A stretch of 5,753 nucleotides of DNA from Prevotellaceae bacterium (GTDB lineage: Bacteria; Bacteroidota; Bacteroidia; Bacteroidales; Bacteroidaceae). Under the pieces are notes generated by a model. It saw only the letters and a list, made by a program, of their open reading frames with translations. It did not search any database and had not been told where the DNA came from. The position numbers and the translations under genes are program-made. The stretch is from NCBI GenBank assembly GCA_905371275.1, contig CAJPLH010000123.1, positions 1-5,753 on the forward strand, in the 5' to 3' direction. Shown here piece by piece: positions 1 to 5,753 of this stretch (positions within the stretch are counted from its first letter, which is position 1; each line of letters begins with the position of its first letter).

Positions 1-26
1 AGAAGCGCATAAATTTGTGATTTCCT

Positions 27-57
27 TTTGTGTATTGGCAGATTTCTGCTAATTTTG
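27..57 (+). promoter_or_regulatory. Bacteroidota-type promoter of the sdhC-frdA-frdB operon
   Basis: A TTTG at 27-30 (-33 element) is followed after 19 bases by TAATTTTG at 50-57, an exact match to the TAnnTTTG -7 element used by the primary sigma factor of Bacteroidota. Both elements and their spacing fit the known consensus, so this is the best promoter candidate upstream of the operon. Transcription would be expected to start a few bases downstream, around 61-65, giving a leader of roughly 205 nt before the cytochrome gene. A second TAnnTTTG match (TAAATTTG) lies at 10-17, but its -33 element would fall outside the window and cannot be judged. The transcription start is inferred, not observed. 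Confidence 0.7.
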
Positions 58-61
58 CAGT

Positions 62-269
62 AGATATGTCTTGTCCTCATTTATGGGGATGACTAAAAAG
101 CGGCCAGAAATGGCTGTAACTCACATAAAATCAAAATGATAAACGGAACGAAGCACGCTTTCTGTGGCCATTTCGATAGAAAGAATTGGCTCATGATTAG
201 TGTGGTTTGCGCCGTGTTCCGCCTGCAACAATAACAATTCATCAACAATTTAATTTCTTCAAAACTATT
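62..269 (+). promoter_or_regulatory. Long 5' leader of the operon, with inverted repeats and tiny overlapping reading frames
   Basis: About 205 nt separate the inferred transcription start from the chosen sdhC start. The stretch holds several complementary segments. GAAATGGC (107-114) pairs with GCCATTTC (167-174) and can extend through wobble pairs to 107-118/163-174. CTTTCT (158-163) pairs with AGAAAG (178-183). CGGAA (144-148) with TTCCG (217-221), plus CACG (154-157) with CGTG (213-216), could form a bulged outer helix. Some of these pairings exclude one another. Three very short frames also lie here: ATG 66 to TGA 92 (8 aa), ATG 83 or 89 to TGA 139 (18 or 16 aa) and ATG 136 to TAA 234 (32 aa). 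Successive frames overlap at ATGA. The last part, about 235-269, is A/T-rich and looks unstructured, as is usual before Bacteroidota start codons. I recognise no known riboswitch family. A regulatory role is inference. Confidence 0.35.
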
Positions 270-962
270 ATGTGGTTAACTACTTCATCTATCGGAAGAA
301 AGGTTATCATGTCGGTCACTGGACTCGCCTTGATTCTCTTCCTCACCTTCCACGGATGCATGAATGTGGTGGCGCTCTTCTCTGCTGAGGGCTACAACTG
401 GGTTTGCGAAATGCTCGGCGCCAACTGGTATGCCGTAGCTGCAACCGCTGGATTGGGTACACTTATGCTCATCCACTTCGTCTATGCATTTATTTTGACA
501 GCACAAAACCGTCGTGCTCGTGGCAATAGCCGTTATGCAGTTGTAGACCGTCCCGAAAAAGTGGAATGGGCTTCTCAAAATATGCTTGCTATCGGTGTTA
601 TCGTGCTGCTTGGCATCGCGCTTCACCTCTACAACTTCTGGGCTAAAATGATGTTCGTGGAGTTGGCACACGTTGGCAACGAAATGTTGGCCGCCGACGG
701 CTACCACTGGATTGAATACACCTTCTCAAATCCTATTTATTCGGTGCTTTATCTTGTATGGCTTTTCGCCATCTGGTTCCACCTCACTCACGGTATGTGG
801 AGTGCAATGCACACTTTGGGTGCTAGCGGAAAAACTTGGTTGCCTCGCATCAAGTGCATCAGCTACATTTACTCTACTATCATTATGCTTATGTTTGCAG
901 CAGTCGTTGTGAAGTTTGCCGTTGCGGCAGTTCTCAATGGCACCACGCACTTCGGTTGCTAA
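270..962 (+). CDS. sdhC: Succinate dehydrogenase/fumarate reductase cytochrome b subunit (b558 type)
   Basis: This is the membrane anchor and quinone-reacting subunit of a succinate:quinone oxidoreductase. It passes electrons between menaquinone and the iron-sulfur subunit. The 230-residue product shows five hydrophobic segments at about 13-35, 54-78, 103-127, 155-180 and 197-221. This is the single-polypeptide, five-helix plan of the dihaem b558 family (Bacillus SdhC, Wolinella FrdC). Histidines inside the helices at 28, 69, 119 and 171 (or 174) sit close to the four axial haem ligands of Bacillus SdhC (28, 70, 113, 155), so two haems b are expected. The ATG at 270 is chosen because the family's N-terminal signature (MWL..SSIGRK) begins there. 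An in-frame TTG at 207 would add 21 residues unlike the family. There is no Shine-Dalgarno sequence. The gene is first in the operon and 51 bp before frdA. The symbol frdC is equally defensible. Confidence 0.93.
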   Translation: MWLTTSSIGRKVIMSVTGLALILFLTFHGCMNVVALFSAEGYNWVCEMLGANWYAVAATAGLGTLMLIHFVYAFILTAQNRRARGNSRYAVVDRPEKVEWASQNMLAIGVIVLLGIALHLYNFWAKMMFVELAHVGNEMLAADGYHWIEYTFSNPIYSVLYLVWLFAIWFHLTHGMWSAMHTLGASGKTWLPRIKCISYIYSTIIMLMFAAVVVKFAVAAVLNGTTHFGC

Positions 963-1013
963 TCTGCCGTAAGCATTTTTCTCCATTTATCTCAAAATTC
1001 AAGCATTTCTCAA

Positions 1014-2960
1014 ATGGCTATTTTGAATTCTCGCATCCCCGAAGGCCCCGTGGCCGAGAAGTGGACCAATTATAAAGCTCACCAAAAATTGGTGAACCCC
1101 AAGAATAAACGTAAGCTCGATGTCATCGTGGTAGGTACTGGACTTGCTGGTGCAAGTGCGGCTGCATCGCTCGGTGAAATGGGCTTCAAAGTGAAGAACT
1201 TCTGCATCCAAGACTCTCCTCGCCGCGCTCACTCTATCGCTGCACAAGGTGGTATCAACGCTGCGAAGAACTACCAAAATGACGGTGACTCTGTCTATCG
1301 TCTTTTCTACGACACCGTGAAGGGTGGTGACTATCGTGCTCGTGAAGCTAACGTGTATCGTTTGGCTGAAGTGAGCAACGCTATCATCGACCAATGCGTG
1401 GCGCAAGGTGTGCCTTTCGCTCGCGAATACGGCGGTATGTTGGCCAACCGTTCTTTTGGTGGTGCGCAAGTGAGCCGTACTTTCTACGCTAAGGGTCAGA
1501 CGGGTCAGCAGCTCCTCCTCGGTGCTTACTCTTCGCTCATGTGCCAAGTGCACGCTGGCACTGTGCAACTCTACACTCGCTATGAGATGCTCGACCTCGT
1601 CATCATCGATGGTCGCGCTCGCGGTATCATCGCTCGCAACCTCGTGACCGGTGCAATCGAACGCTATTCTGCACACGCTGTGGTGATTGGCACAGGTGGA
1701 TATGGTAACACCTACTTCCTCTCTACCAACGCAATGGGCTGTAACGCATCAGCTGCCATCGCTTGCTACCGCAAGGGTGCTGTCTTTGCAAACCCTGCCT
1801 ACGTGCAGATTCACCCCACTTGTATCCCCGTGCACGGCGACAAGCAGTCTAAGCTCACGCTGATGTCTGAGTCACTCCGTAACGATGGTCGCATCTGGGT
1901 GCCCAAGAAACTCGAAGATGCTAAGGCTTGTCAAGAAGGTCGTCTCCAAGGTAAGGACATTCCCGAAGAAGATCGCGACTACTATCTCGAACGCCGTTAC
2001 CCTGCATTCGGTAACCTCGTGCCTCGTGACGTAGCTTCTCGTGCCGCTAAGGAACGTTGCGACAAGGGCTTCGGTGTGAACAACACTGGTCTTGCCGTAT
2101 ATCTCGATTTCTCACAAGCCATCAAAGACTTCGGTCGCAAGGAAATCGAAGCTCGCTATGGTAACCTCTTCGACATGTACGAAGAAATCACCGACGAGTC
2201 TCCTTATGAAACGCCAATGCAAATCTTCCCTGCTATCCACTACACTATGGGTGGTATCTGGGTGGACTACGAATTGATGACCACCATCAATGGTCTCTTT
2301 GCCATCGGTGAATGTAACTTCTCTGACCACGGTGCAAACCGCCTCGGTGCTTCTGCACTCATGCAAGGTTTGGCCGATGGTTACTTCGTGCTTCCTTACA
2401 CGATTCAGAATTACCTCGCTGACCAAATCACCGTTCCTCGCTTCTCTACTGACCTCCCCGAATTTGAGGCAGCAGAAAAGCACGTGCGCGAACGCATCGA
2501 TCGTCTTTTCGCGATCGGCGGCAAGCGCAGTGTAGACAGCATCCACAAAGAACTCGGTCACATCATGTGGGAATATGTGGGTATGGGACGCACGAAAGAA
2601 GGTCTCATCAAGGGTCTTGGCTTGCTCAAAGAACTCCGCAAGACTTTCTACCAAGAACTTCGCATCCCTGGCACAAAAGACGGTGTGAATGTGGAACTCG
2701 AGAAGGCACTTCGTCTCGAAGACTTCATCCTCATGGGTGAACTTATGGCTAACGACGCTCTTCATCGTGAAGAGTCTTGCGGTGGTCACTTCCGCGAAGA
2801 GCACCAAACAGAAGAAGGCGAAGCAAAACGCGACGACGAAAACTTCTTCTACGTGGGCTGCTGGGAATACCAAGGCAGCGACGACGTTGCTCCCGTGCTC
2901 TCTAAAGAGCCTCTCGAATACGAAATCATCAAGGTGCAAACACGTAACTACAAGGCGTAA
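1014..2960 (+). CDS. frdA: Fumarate reductase/succinate dehydrogenase flavoprotein subunit
   Basis: This catalytic subunit interconverts fumarate and succinate on the cytoplasmic side of the membrane complex. The 648-residue protein starts its dinucleotide-binding fold with DVIVVGTGLAGASAA (36-50). In RAHSIAAQGG (71-80), His73 is the residue that normally binds FAD covalently. Substrate and catalytic motifs follow: QIHPT (265-269), PRDVASR with Arg338 in the position of the proton-transfer arginine, HYTMGG (409-414) and ANRLGAS (441-447) with Arg443. The C-terminal domain carries REESCGGHFRE (585-595), the counterpart of the RxESRGxHxR element in E. coli FrdA. The length fits the Bacillus/Wolinella-type subunits, which are longer than E. 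coli FrdA (about 600 aa). It is 51 bp after sdhC and 42 bp before frdB. The direction of catalysis in vivo cannot be read from sequence; fumarate reduction is inferred from the likely anaerobic host. Gene symbol sdhA is an alternative. Confidence 0.95.
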   Translation: MAILNSRIPEGPVAEKWTNYKAHQKLVNPKNKRKLDVIVVGTGLAGASAAASLGEMGFKVKNFCIQDSPRRAHSIAAQGGINAAKNYQNDGDSVYRLFYDTVKGGDYRAREANVYRLAEVSNAIIDQCVAQGVPFAREYGGMLANRSFGGAQVSRTFYAKGQTGQQLLLGAYSSLMCQVHAGTVQLYTRYEMLDLVIIDGRARGIIARNLVTGAIERYSAHAVVIGTGGYGNTYFLSTNAMGCNASAAIACYRKGAVFANPAYVQIHPTCIPVHGDKQSKLTLMSESLRNDGRIWVPKKLEDAKACQEGRLQGKDIPEEDRDYYLERRYPAFGNLVPRDVASRAAKERCDKGFGVNNTGLAVYLDFSQAIKDFGRKEIEARYGNLFDMYEEITDESPYETPMQIFPAIHYTMGGIWVDYELMTTINGLFAIGECNFSDHGANRLGASALMQGLADGYFVLPYTIQNYLADQITVPRFSTDLPEFEAAEKHVRERIDRLFAIGGKRSVDSIHKELGHIMWEYVGMGRTKEGLIKGLGLLKELRKTFYQELRIPGTKDGVNVELEKALRLEDFILMGELMANDALHREESCGGHFREEHQTEEGEAKRDDENFFYVGCWEYQGSDDVAPVLSKEPLEYEIIKVQTRNYKA

Positions 2961-3002
2961 GCTCGCACCAAGATTTCACAAACTTCCAAACAAGACATAG
3001 TC

Positions 3003-3761
3003 ATGGCTAAGAATATATCATTCACCGTAAAATACTGGAAACAGAATGGTCCGAAGGACGCTGGACATTTTGAACAGCGCGAGATGAAGAACATCCCCGA
3101 CGACACTTCTTTCCTCGAAATGCTCGACATCCTCAACGAGGAACTCATCAACGATGGTAAAGAGCCCTTCGTTTTTGACCACGATTGCCGCGAAGGTATC
3201 TGCGGTATGTGCTCTCTCTACGTCAACGGTACTCCTCACGGAAAGACCGGCACTGGAGCCACTACCTGCCAACTTTATATGCGCCGCTTCAATGACGGAG
3301 ATGTCATCACCGTTGAACCTTGGCGCTCTGCTGCTTTCCCCGTGATCAAGGACTGCATGGTAGACCGCACTGCTTTCGACCAAATCCAAGCTGCTGGTGG
3401 TTACACCACTATCCGCACTGGTCAAGCGCAAGATGCTAACGCTATCCTCATTCCTAAGCCCGATGCTGACGAATCTATGGACTGCGCTTCTTGCATCGGT
3501 TGTGGTGCTTGCGTGGCAGCCTGCAAAAACGGTTCTGCAATGCTCTTCGTGGCTTCTAAGGTTTCTCAACTCGCGCTCCTTCCCCAAGGTCGCGTAGAAG
3601 GTGCGAAGCGTGCCAAGATGATGGTGGCGAAGATGGACGAACTCGGTTTTGGTAACTGCACCAACACTCGCGCCTGCGAAGCTGTTTGTCCCAAAAACGA
3701 AAGCATCGCGAACATCGCTCGTCTCAACCGCGAATTTATTGTCGCTAAGTTTAAGGACTAA
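3003..3761 (+). CDS. frdB: Fumarate reductase/succinate dehydrogenase iron-sulfur subunit
   Basis: This subunit carries the three-cluster electron wire between the haems of the cytochrome subunit and the FAD of FrdA. The 252-residue protein has an N-terminal plant-type ferredoxin domain with CREGICGMC (62-70) and Cys89, supplying Cys62, 67, 70 and 89 for the [2Fe-2S] cluster. The C-terminal domain has CIGCGACVAAC (164-174) and later Cys219, 225 and 229. By spacing against E. coli FrdB (148/151/154/214 and 158/204/210), Cys164, 167, 170 and 229 hold the [4Fe-4S] cluster, and Cys174, 219 and 225 the [3Fe-4S] cluster. One further cysteine, Cys161, lies just before this group. The length is normal for the family (about 240-255). 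The ATG at 3003 gives the typical short N-terminus before the first beta strand, with no Shine-Dalgarno sequence. It is the last gene of the operon, with a terminator 25 bp downstream. Confidence 0.95.
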   Translation: MAKNISFTVKYWKQNGPKDAGHFEQREMKNIPDDTSFLEMLDILNEELINDGKEPFVFDHDCREGICGMCSLYVNGTPHGKTGTGATTCQLYMRRFNDGDVITVEPWRSAAFPVIKDCMVDRTAFDQIQAAGGYTTIRTGQAQDANAILIPKPDADESMDCASCIGCGACVAACKNGSAMLFVASKVSQLALLPQGRVEGAKRAKMMVAKMDELGFGNCTNTRACEAVCPKNESIANIARLNREFIVAKFKD

Positions 3762-3785
3762 ATCCTAAACTTACCCCCATTTCAC

Positions 3786-3827
3786 AAAGATGCGTCAGAA
3801 CAATCGTTTTGACGCATCTTTATTTTT
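3786..3827 (+). terminator. Rho-independent terminator of the sdhC-frdA-frdB operon
   Basis: AAAGATGCGTCA (3786-3797) is a perfect inverted repeat of TGACGCATCTTT (3810-3821). The inner bases GAAC (3798-3801) and GTTT (3806-3809) continue the pairing with one G-U, giving a stem of up to 16 bp closed by the tetraloop AATC. A T-run (ATTTTT, 3822-3827) follows directly. The hairpin begins 25 bp after the frdB stop and precedes a separate promoter for metG. On the opposite strand the hairpin is followed only by a short, interrupted T-run, so it should act mainly on + strand transcripts. Confidence 0.9.
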
Positions 3828-3892
3828 GCGTAAGACGACCATACTCTCTAAATTTCTCAGCACATTCCTATATCCATTGCCACAAAAATGCG

Positions 3893-3900
3893 TAACTTTG
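3893..3900 (+). promoter_or_regulatory. -7 promoter element of metG
   Basis: TAACTTTG is an exact match to the Bacteroidota TAnnTTTG -7 element. It lies between the frdB terminator and the metG start. The -33 element is weak: the nearest TTG is at 3877-3879, only 13 bases upstream instead of about 19, and nothing resembling TTTG sits at the ideal distance. If the element is used, transcription begins at about 3904-3907 and leaves an untranslated leader of only about 11-14 nt before the ATG at 3918. This also argues against the in-frame ATG at 3888, which would lie upstream of the transcript start. Confidence 0.6.
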
Positions 3901-3917
3901 TAGCAAATATCCATACA

Positions 3918-5753
3918 ATGAATAACAAGACATTCAATAGAACGCTCGTCACCGCTGCACTACCCTATGCCAACGGTGGCGTGCACATCGGACACTTGGC
4001 CGGTGTTTACGTACCCTCCGATATCTACGTGCGCTATCTCCGTTTGCGCAAACAAGAAGTGCTCTTCGTCTGTGGTTCTGACGAGCACGGTGTACCTGTG
4101 ACCATTCGCGCACGCAAAGAAGGTTGCACGGTGCAAGAAGTGGTAGACCGTTATCACCAACTCATCAAACAGTCGTTTGAAGATTTTGGTATCTCCTTCG
4201 ACATCTATTCGCGCACCACGAGCGACACCCATAAGAAAGTGGCTTCCGACTTTTTCCGTACCCTCTACGACAAAGGGGAGTTTCTGGAACGCGAATCGGA
4301 ACAATACTACGACGAAGAAGCTAAAACCTTCCTCGCCGACCGCTACATTACCGGTGAGTGTCCGCACTGCCACAACCCAAATGCCTATGGCGACCAATGC
4401 GAAAAGTGTGGTAAAGACCTCTCTCCCACCGAACTCATCAACCCCGAGTCTAAGGTTTCTGGTTCTAAACCGGTTTTGCGCAAGACAAAGCACTGGTATC
4501 TCCCTCTCGACAAGCACCAAGAGTGGCTCGGCCCTTGGATTGCTAGTCACCCCGAATGGCGTCCCAACGTGAGCGGACAATGCAAAAGTTGGCTCGACAT
4601 GGGTTTGCAACCTCGTGCCGTGAGTCGCGACCTCGATTGGGGTATTCCCGTTCCTATAGAAGGTGCAGAGGGGAAGGTGCTCTATGTGTGGTTTGATGCT
4701 CCCATCGGCTACATTTCCAACACCAAAGAACTCCTCCCCGACACTTGGGAAAAATGGTGGAAATCGGAAGACACTCGTCTCCTCCACTTCATCGGCAAGG
4801 ACAACATTGTGTTCCACTGCATCGTCTTTCCAGCTATGCTCAAGGCGGAAGGCTCCTACATCCTTCCCGACAACGTGCCTTCTAACGAATTCCTCAACTT
4901 GGAAGACGACAAAATCTCCACCTCTCGCAACTGGGCGGTGTGGTTGCACGAATATCTCCAAGATTTCCCTGGCAAACAAGACGTTTTGCGCTATGTGCTC
5001 ACAGCAAATGCTCCTGAAACTAAGGACAACAATTTCACGTGGGCGGATTTCCAAGCGCGCAACAACAACGAACTCGTGGCCGTTTATGGCAACTTTGTGA
5101 ATCGTGCGCTCCAACTCACGCAGAAGTACTACGAAGGCGAAGTGCCTGCTTGTGGAGAACTCACAGAGAGCGACCGTGCCACCATCGAAGAATTCCGCGG
5201 TGTGAAGGCCGAAGTGGAGCGTTTGCTCGACACTTTCCGCTTCCGCGATGCACAAAAGGAGGCTATGAATTTGGCGCGCATTGGCAACAAGTATCTCGCT
5301 GACGCAGAACCTTGGAAGGTCATCAAAACTGACCCCGAACGCGTGAAGACAATTCTCTACGTGTCGTTGCAACTTGTGGCAAATCTCGCCATTGCTTTCG
5401 AACCATTCCTCCCCAATAGTTCTGCGAAACTCCGCAAGATGCTTGCTAATCCCGAACTCACGTGGGAACAACTCGGACAAACCGACTTGCTCCCTGCGGG
5501 CACTGTGCTCCCCAAACCGGAACTTCTCTTTGAAAAAATCGAAGACGAAACCATCCAAGCACAACTCGACAAACTGGCGGCCATCAAAAAGCAAAACGAG
5601 CAAGATAATTACCGCGCTAACGACATCAAACCCACCATTCCCTTTGAGGATTTCGAAAAATTGGACATCCGCGTGGGCACGGTGACGGCTTGCGAACGTC
5701 TGCCTAAGATGAAGAAGCTCCTCAGCTTCGACATCGCTGCCGGCCTCGAACCC
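3918..5753 (+). CDS. metG: Methionyl-tRNA synthetase, 3'-truncated by the window edge
   Basis: This cytoplasmic class I aminoacyl-tRNA synthetase charges tRNA-Met with methionine. The frame is open through 612 codons to the last base with no stop. The Rossmann-fold catalytic domain opens with TLVTAALPYANG (9-20) and the HIGH signature (23-26), then CGSDEHG (52-58). A zinc-binding knuckle has CPHC (148-151) and CEKC (161-164). YVWFDAPIGY (256-265) and FIGKDN (291-296) follow. The KMSKS loop appears as KISTS (332-336). The anticodon-binding helical domain covers about 370-530. From about 576 an OB-fold tRNA-binding domain of the Trbp111 type starts (FEKLDIRVGTV) and is cut off. E. coli MetG has 677 residues, so roughly 65-70 are missing here. 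The ATG at 3918 is preferred over the in-frame ATG at 3888 because the family N-terminus starts close to it and the promoter element lies between the two. Confidence 0.95.
   Translation, partial: MNNKTFNRTLVTAALPYANGGVHIGHLAGVYVPSDIYVRYLRLRKQEVLFVCGSDEHGVPVTIRARKEGCTVQEVVDRYHQLIKQSFEDFGISFDIYSRTTSDTHKKVASDFFRTLYDKGEFLERESEQYYDEEAKTFLADRYITGECPHCHNPNAYGDQCEKCGKDLSPTELINPESKVSGSKPVLRKTKHWYLPLDKHQEWLGPWIASHPEWRPNVSGQCKSWLDMGLQPRAVSRDLDWGIPVPIEGAEGKVLYVWFDAPIGYISNTKELLPDTWEKWWKSEDTRLLHFIGKDNIVFHCIVFPAMLKAEGSYILPDNVPSNEFLNLEDDKISTSRNWAVWLHEYLQDFPGKQDVLRYVLTANAPETKDNNFTWADFQARNNNELVAVYGNFVNRALQLTQKYYEGEVPACGELTESDRATIEEFRGVKAEVERLLDTFRFRDAQKEAMNLARIGNKYLADAEPWKVIKTDPERVKTILYVSLQLVANLAIAFEPFLPNSSAKLRKMLANPELTWEQLGQTDLLPAGTVLPKPELLFEKIEDETIQAQLDKLAAIKKQNEQDNYRANDIKPTIPFEDFEKLDIRVGTVTACERLPKMKKLLSFDIAAGLEP

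Noticed and set aside
206..209. Possible internal promoter near the TTTG at 206-209, upstream of sdhC
   Set aside because: The bases at the TA position read GT, and no -33 element lies at the right distance, so it does not meet the consensus.
207..269. TTG-initiated N-terminal extension of the cytochrome subunit
   Set aside because: The 21 extra residues are not hydrophobic, do not resemble the family and precede the conserved MWL..SSIGRK start. The ATG at 270 follows a typical A/T-rich leader.
2112..2939. A 275-codon open frame on the - strand within frdA
   Set aside because: It is antisense to conserved FrdA sequence with no domain, no promoter and no terminator of its own. The same codon-bias effect explains it, as for 999-1676 and 3018-3587.
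3821..3828. TATTTTTG, a second match to the TAnnTTTG -7 element between frdB and metG
   Set aside because: It coincides with the T-run of the terminator, and the nearest TTTG (3808-3811) is only 9 bases upstream. The match is a by-product of the T-run.
3960..5603. A 547-codon open frame on the - strand, opposite metG
   Set aside because: It lies fully antisense to a metG frame with every family motif, and its translation shows no recognisable domain and is rich in His, Phe and Val. It arises because the strong codon bias of metG (CTC, GAA, CGC, AAC) leaves few antisense stop codons.
1..5753. Mobile element, CRISPR array, tRNA/rRNA gene or novel defence system
   Set aside because: No transposase or integrase frame, no direct repeat array, no tRNA-like cloverleaf and no rRNA sequence was seen. 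All large coding space is taken by four recognisable core genes.

Overview
The window looks like chromosomal core DNA from a member of the Bacteroidota, most likely the order Bacteroidales. Four observations point there. The promoter elements are of the Bacteroidota type (TAnnTTTG at -7, TTTG at -33). The start codons lack a clear Shine-Dalgarno sequence and follow A-rich leaders. The respiratory enzyme is a three-gene complex with a b558-type cytochrome and order C-A-B. The methionyl-tRNA synthetase carries a KISTS signature and a fused C-terminal tRNA-binding domain. A Prevotella-like genus is possible, but the sequence alone does not settle it.

Layout. Bases 1-269 are non-coding in the conventional sense. 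They hold a well-formed promoter (27-57) and a leader of about 200 nt with inverted repeats and very short overlapping reading frames. Bases 270-3761 form a three-gene operon on the + strand: the cytochrome b subunit (270-962), the flavoprotein subunit (1014-2960) and the iron-sulfur subunit (3003-3761) of a succinate:quinone oxidoreductase. In an anaerobic Bacteroidales host this would most likely run as a menaquinol:fumarate reductase. The operon ends at a strong intrinsic terminator (3786-3827). A new transcription unit then begins with a -7 element at 3893-3900 and metG (methionyl-tRNA synthetase) from 3918. That gene runs off the right edge after 612 codons.

How the genes work together. 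Electrons pass between the membrane quinone pool and the C4 dicarboxylates. The route is quinol, the haems of the cytochrome subunit, the three Fe-S clusters of FrdB, the covalently bound FAD of FrdA, then fumarate (or the reverse with succinate). All key cofactor ligands are present in the three subunits, so the complex appears intact. metG is functionally unrelated and is separated by the terminator and its own promoter.

I found no mobile element, CRISPR array, tRNA or rRNA, and no evidence of a novel multi-gene system. The least explained part is the long leader before the operon.
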